Positions 1 through 8,569 of a stretch of 64,000 nucleotides of DNA are shown here, in pieces. Numbering within the stretch: the stretch's first letter is position 1; each line of letters starts with the position of its first letter. The notes beneath the pieces are model-generated. The model did no database searches, was not told where the DNA came from, and was given only the letters and a program-made list of their open reading frames with translations. This stretch comes from Halobacterium sp. DL1. Lineage in GTDB: Archaea; Halobacteriota; Halobacteria; Halobacteriales; Halobacteriaceae. The position numbers and the translations under genes are program-made. The DNA is taken from the NCBI GenBank assembly GCA_000230955.3, contig CP007061.1, forward strand, positions 186,001 to 250,000, in the 5' to 3' direction.

Positions 1-484
1 CGTAACAGAATTCTCTCTGTCGATTTCGAGGTTTCTGAGCCGTTGTCGCTGTCGATGCCGTAACACGATTCCTCCTTCCGCTACACAGGCTGAAACTGCT
101 GTACACGGCAGAATAGCTGGAGGCCATGCTGGACCATTTCTCATTCGCGCTCTCGTGGCAATCACAGCTGACGTCGTCACTAAGGGCTAATTCCTACTGG
201 AACGAGGCGACCAGCGCTATCAGATCGTTGGCACCGCCCACGGAACCTCCAGAAGCTACACTGCTCTATAAAGAGACTCCACACTCAATCATAGTCAGAA
301 TAGCTCCGTTTACTAGCGGAGGGAATTCTAATTGTGAAACCAGGATTTAGGGCCTTATTCGGACAACATCGACGAAATTAGTGGTAAACCGCAACTAGGA
401 AAACTGACGGTGAGCTAAGTGAATCGATTATACGAGAGGGAGTGTCTCAATATCTTGGCACAAGGTGCTGCAAAGCCGAGGAAA
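1..484. other. Intergenic DNA, no supported gene
   Basis: The left edge of the window has only short open frames, including a 74-codon frame at 126-350 with no ribosome-binding site, no haloarchaeal acidic composition and no family resemblance. I see nothing I can name here. It probably holds the 3' flank of a gene outside the window and the downstream flank of the minus-strand gene that ends at 485. Confidence 0.5.
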
Positions 485-1132
485 CTATGAGTCGGAATCT
501 TGGTTCAGAATATCCTTCGCCAATTCTTGCATACTCGTGTCCTTCTCTTCCCACCGGACGTCCCGAGAGACGATGAGAGTATACAGCCGTTCTTGCCGAT
601 CCTCTATCTGGGAGTACCGAGAGAGTCCGAACATCCTCTTGAGTATCCTGTAGGAGTTGGCCTGCTGATAGGCATGAGCGTAGTAGCGGTCGGGTGCATC
701 TGCCGTATAGAATATTGGAGTCACCTTTCGGTCAACACAATCCTCAATCACCTCTGGGTGGGTTCCAGGGTCCCACTCGTGGAGTTCGTAGCCCTCGTAA
801 TCGTCGATTTCGTAATTCCCGCCCTCTACAGCAGTGCTCTGGTTCCGAAAGGCGACGACAGCTGACCAGTTCTGGTCCTCCGTTAGCACGATGTTGATCT
901 CGTCAATTGGACCTTCGTGCCAGTCTCCAGGATAGTCCACCGCAACCCCGATGCGAGAGTCATCTTGCTCCCCAAGGATAATTGTGGGCCACCCACTCTT
1001 GGTCGAAGAACGGACCTCGATATCGTCCGCCAGCAGGCGTATGAGTGGATGTGCATGGACTCTCCTCCCCGGTGTATTCAGTTGTGTCCCGATTGGTAAC
1101 GGAATCCCGTCCTCAAAGTCCACGACTGGCAT
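485..1132 (-). CDS. Hypothetical protein, 215 aa
   Basis: The product is an acidic soluble protein (many Asp and Glu, no membrane segment) with typical haloarchaeal composition. I recognise no domain. The middle is rich in Tyr and His (around residues 105-165), and the C-terminus is charged and probably helical. The ATG at 1132 is the first in frame. The gene stands alone: the next gene on the right starts at 1497 on the other strand, with a MITE in the gap. The annotation as a real gene rests on length and composition only. Confidence 0.6.
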   Translation of the reverse strand: MPVVDFEDGIPLPIGTQLNTPGRRVHAHPLIRLLADDIEVRSSTKSGWPTIILGEQDDSRIGVAVDYPGDWHEGPIDEINIVLTEDQNWSAVVAFRNQSTAVEGGNYEIDDYEGYELHEWDPGTHPEVIEDCVDRKVTPIFYTADAPDRYYAHAYQQANSYRILKRMFGLSRYSQIEDRQERLYTLIVSRDVRWEEKDTSMQELAKDILNQDSDS

Positions 1133-1229
1133 TAGACTGGAATAGGTTGTCCAGGGTACAAGAGTTTGTTACTGACTCTGCTTCGCACGTCACCTCTCAA
1201 TTTGGAAAATCCGGCTCCGTTGAAATCCC

Positions 1230-1354
1230 GGCTCTGTTGAAACTCTCTTCACACCTTGCGATTTGCTGAGAGGCTCGTTTCTAACCGTATCTACGAAAAC
1301 CGGTGGGAACAGTAGCTCTCCTCAATATCAACTTTGAAGGATTTCAACAGAGCC
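1230..1354. mobile_element. MITE with IS5-type ends, copy 1
   Basis: A 125-bp element starts with GGCTCTGTTGAAACTC and ends with the matching inverted end GATTTCAACAGAGCC. It contains no coding frame of its own. A second element of 124 bp with the same ends and similar interior (CTCTTCAC, GATTTGCTGAG, CTCGTTT) lies at 10446-10569. A further end-like sequence GGCTCCGTTGAAATCC lies directly to the left at 1213. The ends look like those of haloarchaeal IS5-family elements, so a non-autonomous derivative is the likely identity. Confidence 0.7.
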
Positions 1355-1496
1355 GAAATCTTTGAAGATTGAGAGGAGCAGCATGCTGAATACAGCGCGC
1401 GTATGCAGCGCCCTGACTGATGACAAGCCATTTGAGTGCCGCTCAGTAGTTTTAGTGACAAGGGATATTTAGGAGGCAACGCTGGTAGGAGACGTC

Positions 1497-2198
1497 GTGA
1501 TTACAGAGTCACCTTTCAACGCCAATCTGGCGATACTGGAGCCGGGTAGGCAACATCATCAGGCAGCTCTTGACGGGCTCAAAAGCCTAGAGTTCTCAGA
1601 GAGCCGGTCGTACGGGTTCAACATCTCCGAATCAGGTGAAATAGCTATTGGCGGATACTTCGTTGAGAAGACCCCTGTCAAGACAGAGACTTTTGACGCA
1701 TCCACACAGCAGGTTGTAGACAGGGAAGTTGAGCAGACACTGCTGATACCTTTCCAGCTTGACTTTGATATCGGACTCCTCTCTATTTTTTCCGATCAAA
1801 GCGATACGAGCAAGCTGATCTCTAGGATTGGTGAGGCAAGCGACTTCAGTTTCCCAATTACCGAGACACAGCTCCCGGTAGACAGGGTGTACGCAAATCT
1901 ACAGGACAAGGAGTGGGCGATTGACGTGTCCAGTATACGCATACAGAACTTCGAGGCAGAGGGCGGCCTCTCCGGGACGTACACCATCAAAGATGTCGGG
2001 GATATGCGTATCCGCGAACTGATCGACTCACACAGCAGTGACATCACCATCCTGCGAGCAAACATCAAGACCCCGTCACAAGAAGCGACGTTCGGATTTT
2101 TCCAGAGTGGTACCGTGAGGCTGTACTCCAGCCTGGAGTCGGAGGACCCGCTGTGGTCTGAAGTAAAGGAAATTACTCGGGAGGCATACGATGGGTGA
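1497..2198 (+). CDS. Unknown protein, first gene of a three-gene operon, 233 aa
   Basis: The product is a soluble acidic protein of 233 residues with no domain I recognise. It seems mainly beta-rich in the first 90 residues and mixed later. The start is a GTG; a good ribosome-binding site (AGGAGG at 1471-1476) lies somewhat far upstream, so a slightly earlier start is possible. The stop overlaps the start of the next gene by 8 bases, which suggests translational coupling with the PD-(D/E)XK-like protein. The three genes at 1497-4463 use less GC-biased codons than the plasmid core at 10-16 kb, which fits recent acquisition. The role is unknown; a part in a nuclease-based defence operon is inferred from the neighbours. 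Confidence 0.75.
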   Translation: MITESPFNANLAILEPGRQHHQAALDGLKSLEFSESRSYGFNISESGEIAIGGYFVEKTPVKTETFDASTQQVVDREVEQTLLIPFQLDFDIGLLSIFSDQSDTSKLISRIGEASDFSFPITETQLPVDRVYANLQDKEWAIDVSSIRIQNFEAEGGLSGTYTIKDVGDMRIRELIDSHSSDITILRANIKTPSQEATFGFFQSGTVRLYSSLESEDPLWSEVKEITREAYDG

Positions 2199-3159
2199 AG
2201 AAGTCCGCAACACCGGCAACAGAGCCGAAGATAGGCTGATTGCTCTACTGCAAGAGTTCAACTGGGAGTATATCGGTGGTGGAAGGGATATCGAGTGCGC
2301 CTCCCGGAAACACGACAGAGACGAACACGGCATTGACGGCTATATGGCGTATGAGGACCCCTACCTCTCCGCCGAGAGAGGCGTCATTGTGGAGTCAAAA
2401 TCCAAGCAGTGGGAAAGCTGGGGTCCGAGTTCATTGCAGAGCGACGCCAAGCAAGTCCGGACAGCCCTAGAGTGTTCCACTAGGTCAGAGGACTTTGATG
2501 AAAAGCTGAACAACTACGAGAACAGACGGAGAGACACGGCAATCCTCGGAGCCTTCACCAACGACGACGAGTACGACCACGAAACTTTCCAGGCCTACGT
2601 GGAAAGCTGTAAGGTCAAGAGAGGTGGAGGCCCGAGCCACATTCTAATCCTCGGAAATAGAGAACTGAACCGTCTTGCCAGCATCCAGAACAAATACAGG
2701 GAAATCAAAGAGACGCACACCGAGGGCGAGGACATTGTAGAAGCCGACCTCGACTTCTACTATCCATCTCTTCAGGAACCGAGAGCCGCCCCCAAACGCC
2801 GTGACACGATCTCTTTTGAGTACCTGTTCTCCGACTACGTGTACGCCAAACTTCAGAAAACAGAGCTTAACGGAACTGATACCGACACAACCGACGTAAG
2901 CATCGTATTCAATTCCGCCGGGATTGATCAAGACAGTCTGGAATTCCTGTACTACTCGTTGCGCGATAACGACGGGCTCGACACCGACGAAGTATGGGTA
3001 TACTCGTATCTACCTAACGGAGGCGAAAATGCCGACGAGACCTACGACTCAGCCGTTGATTCGCTGGAGAACATCCTGCCGCCAGACAAGGAGTTTCGAT
3101 TCAGCGAGCTGCCACAGGTAGAGTACAAATCCTACGCAGAAGACCTCACGGAGGACTAA
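2191..3159 (+). CDS. PD-(D/E)XK-like nuclease, second gene of three-gene operon, 322 aa
   Basis: The N-terminal third has the layout of a restriction-endonuclease-like fold: NRAEDRLIALL (a helix with a conserved Glu, near residues 10-20), HGIDGY (near residue 48) and VIVESKSK (near residue 70). These give the E...D...ExK set of a PD-(D/E)XK active site. The rest (residues 100-322) is acidic and not recognised. The gene overlaps the previous gene by 8 bases and is followed after 2 bases by a gene with helix-hairpin-helix motifs, so the three are almost surely one transcript. A DNA-cleaving role is inferred from the motif only. Confidence 0.7.
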   Translation: MGEEVRNTGNRAEDRLIALLQEFNWEYIGGGRDIECASRKHDRDEHGIDGYMAYEDPYLSAERGVIVESKSKQWESWGPSSLQSDAKQVRTALECSTRSEDFDEKLNNYENRRRDTAILGAFTNDDEYDHETFQAYVESCKVKRGGGPSHILILGNRELNRLASIQNKYREIKETHTEGEDIVEADLDFYYPSLQEPRAAPKRRDTISFEYLFSDYVYAKLQKTELNGTDTDTTDVSIVFNSAGIDQDSLEFLYYSLRDNDGLDTDEVWVYSYLPNGGENADETYDSAVDSLENILPPDKEFRFSELPQVEYKSYAEDLTED

Positions 3160-3161
3160 GT

Positions 3162-4463
3162 ATGAAGGAGTATCCCAGTGATCAGGACTACAAGAGTATT
3201 GTCGAAGAAAAATACGGACGAGACAAAGCACAGAGCTTCTTCCGGCGGCACTCCCACGTATTAGTACACTCCGGTGAAACAGAGGATCTCGCCAACCTCA
3301 CACGCCGAATTTACCTCGGGTACGACCGGACAACCTCGCTGAAAGAAGACGTTCTGGAGAAAGACAAACGCAAGAAGGCAACTGCATTCATTTTCGAGAC
3401 TGAATCCGAGGAAGAGGACCTGGTACAGGATCTAGAGAGGACGATCAACACTGACTACCAGTACAACGAGAACAAAGAACTGGAGGTCCAGAGCGTAGCT
3501 AGCACCGACAACGGCTTCGATATCAACCTCCAGTACGAGGACCGCAGCCCGTCCCGGCGACCGCTGCAAAACACTCAGACACGTTCCATCACGGTCTCCC
3601 TCACGCAGACAGATGACGAAGAGGTCTGGCAAGGGACACAAGAGTACCGCTACGCAGACGAGTTCAACGCAGCGAGCGACTTCTTCGACGACTGGGAAAG
3701 CAAGAGGCTCAAAGAACGGAAGCCGAGCATCAAGAGAATTAATTTCAACCTGGAAACGATTCCGGCAGAGGACAGTGTCGAGATGTTCAACACCTTCCTC
3801 CAGGATGCACCAAGTGAATGGAGATTTGAACAAGTGCGTGAGCTTGGGATTAAACAAAAGGGAGAGACTGGTGGTGTCTTAGAAAAAGAGGAAGCCGAGT
3901 TTGAGGAGGAAGGGGAGATTGAAGAAGAACTAGACGAACAGCTCCGAGGCATTACCGACGCTGTATTCAAAGGAAGCGGCCTTAGAGAAAACCAGTTCGT
4001 ACAGGACTGCTTGGACAGCGGATTCTACTTCAACTCGGTTCGGGCTCTATTCGACGGCTTAGACTCAACAGACTCCATAGAAGTCGAGCTTCAGTTCAAA
4101 CAAAACCCGAAGACCACCTTTGATCTCTCCATCGTCGAGGAATACGAACGCCGTGACGACGGCTACGAACCCGGCAATCTTGGACCCGATAAAAGAGAGA
4201 ACACTCGAAAGGAGTTCAGAAGCTCCATCGTCGATCTCTACGGCGAATACACTGACCGAGAATCCCTGATCCAGAACCAGTACGGCGACGAGCTAACCCA
4301 ATTCAATGGGATCACTGAGAACAACGTCGATCAACTCCACGACCTCGGTATAGAAACACCCCAAGACCTCTACGACGCGGACCCAGAAACCTTGGTAGAA
4401 GAAGTAGACAATATCGGTGAGACAAGGGCTGAGGATCTGACCGAAGAGTCTATAGAAAACTGA
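3162..4463 (+). CDS. Helix-hairpin-helix protein, third gene of three-gene operon, 433 aa
   Basis: The C-terminal ~60 residues carry a helix-hairpin-helix pair typical of non-specific DNA binding: NNVDQLHDLGIETPQDLYD followed by VDNIGETRAEDL. The first ~370 residues are highly charged with a Glu-rich stretch near residues 240-260 (probable coiled coil or linker) and have no recognised domain. The gene starts 2 bases after the nuclease-like gene. It is plausibly the DNA-binding partner of the upstream nuclease. Family unknown. Confidence 0.75.
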   Translation: MKEYPSDQDYKSIVEEKYGRDKAQSFFRRHSHVLVHSGETEDLANLTRRIYLGYDRTTSLKEDVLEKDKRKKATAFIFETESEEEDLVQDLERTINTDYQYNENKELEVQSVASTDNGFDINLQYEDRSPSRRPLQNTQTRSITVSLTQTDDEEVWQGTQEYRYADEFNAASDFFDDWESKRLKERKPSIKRINFNLETIPAEDSVEMFNTFLQDAPSEWRFEQVRELGIKQKGETGGVLEKEEAEFEEEGEIEEELDEQLRGITDAVFKGSGLRENQFVQDCLDSGFYFNSVRALFDGLDSTDSIEVELQFKQNPKTTFDLSIVEEYERRDDGYEPGNLGPDKRENTRKEFRSSIVDLYGEYTDRESLIQNQYGDELTQFNGITENNVDQLHDLGIETPQDLYDADPETLVEEVDNIGETRAEDLTEESIEN

Positions 4464-4887
4464 TATTTACTCATTATTGCTACCTCAATCGGTTATCTAA
4501 GTCCTCTACCAGTGGCAAAAAATATCCAGCAGGCAACACTATAGCGGTGTACGGTGAGCGTTGGGAGGAATTATTTTAAAATCGGACCACAAGTCTCCCT
4601 GAGCAACGAATTATAAATATGATGACTGAAATCAAAATCTTGTGGATTGACTCCTTTCGCGGCTGAACGTCGGTCCGGTTCCTTGCGAAATACACCCTCT
4701 ATATTCAGCACGGCCTCAATAACTATCAGCAAGTGAGGATTTCAACAGAGCCGAAAATCCTAAAAAAGACTGCGTCTCCGTGGAGAGCTCGTCGATCAGT
4801 ACGAAATGGAGACAGTGGCAGGCTTTGTGGCTGTCTTGGTCCCCCAGTCGACCGGTAAAATGCACCGAATACGGCCGGTAAACGGGA
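4464..4887. other. Intergenic DNA with an IS5-type terminal fragment
   Basis: No gene is supported. At 4735-4752 the sequence GAGGATTTCAACAGAGCC repeats the right end of the MITE at 1230-1354, including the flanking GAAA, and the 20 bases before it resemble the MITE interior. I could not find a matching left end within 130 bases, so this looks like a remnant. The stretch 4570-4640 is AT-rich and may hold the terminator of the operon ending at 4463. Confidence 0.5.
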
Positions 4888-5343
4888 CTACTCCGACGTT
4901 GCCGTGTTGAGCGGAACCCAGTCCCCACTCTCATCTTGGAACTCCCACCACGTTGGGCCGCGGTACCCGCTATCGCGAGCATCTGTCCCACGAACGTCCC
5001 GATCCGCTTCGCGGGCGGCCCCCGACGGGCTCCACAATTCACCATCGTACTCGAGGTGGCCGCCTCGTACCGTCGCCTCAACCGTCTGGCCATCGTACTC
5101 ACCGCGGTTGTATCGGTGCCGCACCACAGTTCCGTCTTCCAACGCCCGAGCCGCAGGGTTTCCTCCGTCAGGTCGTTCTCTGCTGAATGTCGTAGTGCGG
5201 TTCTCTCGATCCTCGCGGGCAGCCTCCTCGTCGAGATGCTCCAGCACTCGAGCCACAATGTCGTTCCACGACTCGTCTCGGTTGCCGTACTGGCCGAGTT
5301 CTCGATAGAGATCTTCGTCCAAGTTAATGGTTCCAACCATCAC
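4888..5343 (-). CDS. Ribbon-helix-helix-like protein with C-terminal RAMA-like domain, 151 aa
   Basis: Residues 1-45 (MVGTINLDEDLYRELGQYG...) look like a ribbon-helix-helix/antitoxin-type DNA-binding domain: a short strand followed by two helices. Residues ~65-148 resemble a RAMA domain, a small domain thought to read modified DNA: ALEDGTVVRHRY, then GELWSPSGAA, then GPTWWEFQ. The gene is divergent from the tyrosine recombinase at 5532. A role as regulator or as a sensor of methylated DNA is inferred. The ATG at 5340 is an alternative start one codon inside. Confidence 0.65.
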   Translation of the reverse strand: MMVGTINLDEDLYRELGQYGNRDESWNDIVARVLEHLDEEAAREDRENRTTTFSRERPDGGNPAARALEDGTVVRHRYNRGEYDGQTVEATVRGGHLEYDGELWSPSGAAREADRDVRGTDARDSGYRGPTWWEFQDESGDWVPLNTATSE

Positions 5344-5453
5344 CTCTCTGTTCGGACACCCATAGTATAAAGTTTGTCCTGAGTTTGCGAGGAGAGGATT
5401 AGTAGTGTCTATCCTGAGTTTGGAAAAGCGAACCAGTTCCTCGTCGTCAACCC

Positions 5454-5487
5454 GAGTTTCCGACTTTGTTAATGGAGTCGGAAACTC
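5454..5487. promoter_or_regulatory. Perfect 12-bp inverted repeat upstream of the recombinase
   Basis: The arms GAGTTTCCGACT and AGTCGGAAACTC are exact inverted copies separated by 10 bases. The element lies between the divergent RHH gene and the recombinase. Further partial copies (GAGTTTG at 5380 and 5415, GGAAACTC at 5553) surround it. It may be an operator for the RHH protein, or a recombinase site. Confidence 0.5.
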
Positions 5488-5531
5488 AAAGTGGCTGGCG
5501 CGGGTTCTCGCAGGTAACCGTATATAAACCG

Positions 5532-6194
5532 ATGTCCGCCGATACGAATTCGGAAACTCAGTCGAACGAACAGGCCGACGTCTGGCTCACGCCCGACCAG
5601 GTCGACGCGATGCGCGATGTGGCGATCGACACCGGGGCCAAGTACCTCCGACAGCGCAACGAGGCGATCATTACGCTACTCGCAGACACCGGGCTCCGCA
5701 ACGAGGAACTCACGCAGCTGACGGTCGATATGTACTTGCGTGACCAGGGGGAGCTCTATCTCCCGAAAGAGATCCAGAAATCGAGTCACAACGGCCGCTC
5801 AGATTGGCCACGGTCCCACCACCTCGAGCTCGACATCGACGGGAGGTTGGGCACACAACGCTCTCTGAACAGTTACCTCGACAATCGATGGAAAGAGAGC
5901 CCCTATATTTTCCCGAGCCGTCAGAAAGAGCAGATCACGACGCGGTCAGTTCGGAATCTCGTCAAACGCGCTGCGGTCGAAGCCGACGTCCATCCCTACA
6001 AATACGAGAATGGGGACTTCGGCCGCGGTGATCCCGATGACGTCCACCCCCACGTGCTGCGCCACAGTCTCGCCTATCGGCTCCTGCACGAGCGCGATGA
6101 CGACCGGTTCGATATCTACTTCGTTCGGAACCGGCTCCGACATGCCTCCCTCCAGACGACGCTCCGGGAGTACGATCACTTCCGCACGATCTAA
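5532..6194 (+). CDS. Tyrosine recombinase/integrase, 220 aa
   Basis: This is a catalytic-domain tyrosine recombinase of the XerC/phage integrase superfamily. Visible active-site elements are the first Arg in TGLRNEEL, the HxLR box HVLRHS, the second His/Arg in RLRHAS, and the nucleophile Tyr in LREYDHF, 6 residues from the end. The N-terminal core-binding domain is missing or very short (catalytic sequence begins ~30 residues in), as in many short haloarchaeal recombinases. I chose ATG 5532 because earlier in-frame starts (5466, 5472) fall inside a perfect inverted repeat. It could resolve plasmid multimers or integrate the element. Confidence 0.85.
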   Translation: MSADTNSETQSNEQADVWLTPDQVDAMRDVAIDTGAKYLRQRNEAIITLLADTGLRNEELTQLTVDMYLRDQGELYLPKEIQKSSHNGRSDWPRSHHLELDIDGRLGTQRSLNSYLDNRWKESPYIFPSRQKEQITTRSVRNLVKRAAVEADVHPYKYENGDFGRGDPDDVHPHVLRHSLAYRLLHERDDDRFDIYFVRNRLRHASLQTTLREYDHFRTI

Positions 6195-6279
6195 TGAGGG
6201 TTCAAAACCATACGCAAGACATTCCTACCAGTATCGCACAGAGACTCTGCTGCGCACCGAGGAGGCAGGGAGGAATACA

Positions 6280-6903
6280 GTGACTGCACCAAATGCACAC
6301 TATGCCATCACGGATGATGGGATTAGACTACTCGAGGAGATCTGTGACGTATGGAACAAGGGGCCCGACGCGTTGCGAACCCATCTCGAACGGGGAGGAC
6401 TCCAACCGTTCACGGGCGGGAGTCGAGGACGAGAAATAATCCCGTTTCCCGACAGGTACGTTACCGAATTCTACTTCGACGACTGGGCACACGAAACGTT
6501 CTACGTCGCCAAAATCTGTGGATCACCAAACCGGCAGAATTACCAAGAGGTAACGATCTGGAATCAGGCGTACGGTGGCAGTGATGCCGATCTGTTTGCA
6601 CCAGTCGATGTCTGGGACAACGACTACCGGTGGATCATCATGAAGCGCGTAACACCCGTCTCGCCGATCTCAGGGGACCTCGCGTACGCTCAAAACGGAC
6701 AACAATACTACGTCGACGAGGATGCACCTGACCGGATCGAAGATTGGTTAGCAGAGGAAGGATGGCAGGTCGAGGATGCCCCAGAAAATATCGGGTTTCA
6801 TGAAGAGCAAGAGTATATGTGTCTCTTCGACTACGGCGGCGTTCACCCGATTAATGGCGAGATTACTTATCCAGAGGTATTCCACAATACCGACGACGAG
6901 TAG
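6280..6903 (+). CDS. Hypothetical protein, 207 aa
   Basis: An acidic soluble protein rich in Trp, Tyr and Asp; no domain recognised. I chose the GTG at 6280 because a purine-rich Shine-Dalgarno-like stretch (GGAGGCAGGGAGG) ends 6 bases upstream. The open frame further upstream (to 6010) is a shadow of the recombinase gene in another frame. The protein has an aromatic-rich core (WIIMKRVTPVSP, IEDWLAEEGWQV) and shares a 'W-bend' style (EEGWQVED) with the next gene's ENEGWWIDH, so the two may be distant relatives. Confidence 0.65.
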   Translation: MTAPNAHYAITDDGIRLLEEICDVWNKGPDALRTHLERGGLQPFTGGSRGREIIPFPDRYVTEFYFDDWAHETFYVAKICGSPNRQNYQEVTIWNQAYGGSDADLFAPVDVWDNDYRWIIMKRVTPVSPISGDLAYAQNGQQYYVDEDAPDRIEDWLAEEGWQVEDAPENIGFHEEQEYMCLFDYGGVHPINGEITYPEVFHNTDDE

Positions 6904-6964
6904 CCCCGATAGCTCGACATCAGGCAGATACAGAATTATTAGTTAGTCTGGGGAACACGCCTGT

Positions 6965-7363
6965 ATGACTGATCTGAGCAAGGTATATCCAGAGCCGGAT
7001 CACTGGGATTTCGAGTTCAAGCACGCTGAACCTTTCAATCGCTATCTGGGGTCAGCAATCCTCGCCCGTGATGGAGGGGTTACGACGGCAAAGCGAGTTG
7101 GTGGACTTCGTCGAGATGCACCAAAGAATCGACGGCTTGAGGTCTGGGAGATAAATCAACCAGCCTGCCTACTACGTCTCCGACATCTCGGTAACGAGTT
7201 CTATTTTGAGATCAATTACCCGAACCTCGCTGAGGAGGTAATCCATCTGGTTGAAAATGAGGGGTGGTGGATCGACCACGTCGCTGGGAAAAAGATGACA
7301 AAGATCGTCCCAGACGAACATCTTCCTGACGAGGGATACGTTCGTCCCCCCGATTCCTGGTGA
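6965..7363 (+). CDS. Hypothetical protein, 132 aa
   Basis: A small soluble protein with no recognised domain. It is preceded by an AT-rich promoter-like stretch (CAGAATTATTAGTTAG at about 6932) and starts at the first ATG. It lies 61 bases after the 207 aa gene on the same strand. Both carry a short Glu-Gly-Trp segment near the C-terminal half. Function unknown. Confidence 0.65.
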   Translation: MTDLSKVYPEPDHWDFEFKHAEPFNRYLGSAILARDGGVTTAKRVGGLRRDAPKNRRLEVWEINQPACLLRLRHLGNEFYFEINYPNLAEEVIHLVENEGWWIDHVAGKKMTKIVPDEHLPDEGYVRPPDSW

Positions 7364-7417
7364 GGGTTTATAAACAATCGAAGAAATCTGACGCTTTTCG
7401 CACGCGCGCGTATTAAT

Positions 7418-7810
7418 ATGATAAGAACCACCCCCTGGAGAGGGGCTAAAGTGCCGTTTTCAGGCGTCACAGGCTTTAATACCCCCGATTACGACATACA
7501 TAATGTGCGAGAAAAGATTCCACCGATTGGCTGGGCGATCGTCACTGCACTGATTGCGTCGCTCATAGTTGCACCAGCTACCGTCCTCTCTTGGAGTGAG
7601 ACTGGATACGCTCTATTTGCTGGTGTCATTTCAACACTACTGCCGGCTGGCAGCCTTCCCCTCGGGAATCCTGGAGAACTAGTCGCGTTGACTGCCGAAC
7701 TCGTATTAGCACTCGCTGAGATAGCAGGTGTCTCTCAGGCTGGAGCAGTAGCTGTAGCAGTGGGTATGGGTGGGGTAGCACTCCTCGGAAAGTATGGTCG
7801 ATCAGGATAA
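7418..7810 (+). CDS. Small membrane protein, 130 aa
   Basis: The protein has about four hydrophobic segments: residues ~36-58 (GWAIVTALIASLIVAPATVL), ~62-80, ~86-105 and ~108-126. It therefore sits in the cytoplasmic membrane. No catalytic motif is visible. The start at 7418 follows a GTATTAAT sequence; an in-frame GTG at 7451 is an alternative. Similar short multi-pass proteins occur in haloviruses and plasmids, but I cannot assign it. Confidence 0.55.
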   Translation: MIRTTPWRGAKVPFSGVTGFNTPDYDIHNVREKIPPIGWAIVTALIASLIVAPATVLSWSETGYALFAGVISTLLPAGSLPLGNPGELVALTAELVLALAEIAGVSQAGAVAVAVGMGGVALLGKYGRSG

Positions 7811-7894
7811 ACTGAACAATCGAGTGCTAGATCCAAGAGGTCCGTTCCTCTCGTCAACTCCACCAACCATCCGTCTTGATGCCGTACGACCAAT

Positions 7895-7936
7895 CTATAG
7901 TGATTGCCATAGGAAATACTATAGATTTTCCTATAG
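7895..7936. repeat. Array of four 12-bp-phased CTATAG sites
   Basis: CTATAG at 7895, CCATAG at 7907, CTATAG at 7919 and CTATAG at 7931 are each separated by exactly 6 bases. The same CTATAG-N6-CTATAG pair recurs at 10668, 11943, 12009 and 14066, around the ParA operon. Here the array lies about 165 bases upstream of the gene at 8102. It could be a centromere (parS-like) or an operator bound cooperatively on one DNA face. Confidence 0.65.
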
Positions 7937-8101
7937 GAAGTACACGATTACAACGACCGGTCCGTATCAGACGAGCTCTGATATTCCTCAAATTTACTAA
8001 TCACCACCGCACTATTTCTAAGAAATTTCTAAGAGTTCCCGATCCTCTAGTTAGAAACTTTTAAGTCCAATTGCATACTACGCGGATAGGCACGCAAGAC
8101 A

Positions 8102-8437
8102 ATGGAATACGACGTGAAGCACCGAACACCATTCCACGAATTCGGCAAGAAAGGACGTTTTGAGGCCCAGACAGTAATGCCCGAAGATAGCGACGAACCA
8201 CACGTGCGCGTGTGCTATTACCAAAAAAACGGCCGCTTTGCCAACCGGGCCCCAACAGTCCCCGAGTCGGCGTTTGATGATTTCCTCGATGCGGTACAGA
8301 AGGAGGTTGAAGTCGCCCGAAATCCGGATATGTGGAGCATCGAATCCCGAGAGCTTCCCGAGAAACTCTCGAAGCTCATCGACGAAGTTGGCGAGGACCG
8401 GGCGATGGAACTCCTCGCAGAACAGACTGACGGGTAA
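8102..8437 (+). CDS. Hypothetical protein, 111 aa
   Basis: A soluble acidic protein with no recognised domain. The C-terminal ~60 residues are likely helical (FDDFLDAVQKEVEVA..., LPEKLSKLIDEVGEDRAMELL). A TATA-like TTTTAAG lies at about 8059-8065, roughly 40 bases before the ATG, which fits a haloarchaeal promoter. It precedes the interrupted PUA-like gene by 21 bases and is probably its operon partner. Confidence 0.65.
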   Translation: MEYDVKHRTPFHEFGKKGRFEAQTVMPEDSDEPHVRVCYYQKNGRFANRAPTVPESAFDDFLDAVQKEVEVARNPDMWSIESRELPEKLSKLIDEVGEDRAMELLAEQTDG

Positions 8438-8569
8438 CCGACATCACGACTCCAAATAATGACTCGACGAATCCACAAAATCAACGCGGGCGTGGATGGC
8501 AAACTCGCGCCCGACTGGTACTCCGAGGACGAAGAGACCGGCTGGATATCAATGGGTTACTCTGTGGGC

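Noticed and set aside
126-350. A 74-codon frame near the left edge
   Set aside because: No ribosome-binding site or promoter, non-acidic composition, and no recognisable domain.
5466-5531. The 242 aa version of the recombinase starting at TTG 5466 or ATG 5472
   Set aside because: These starts lie within a perfect 34-bp inverted repeat, and the extra residues do not look like part of the family. ATG 5532 is preferred.
6010-6279. The 90 codons upstream in the frame of the 207 aa gene
   Set aside because: They overlap the recombinase gene in another frame and read as Ser- and Thr-rich non-coding sequence.
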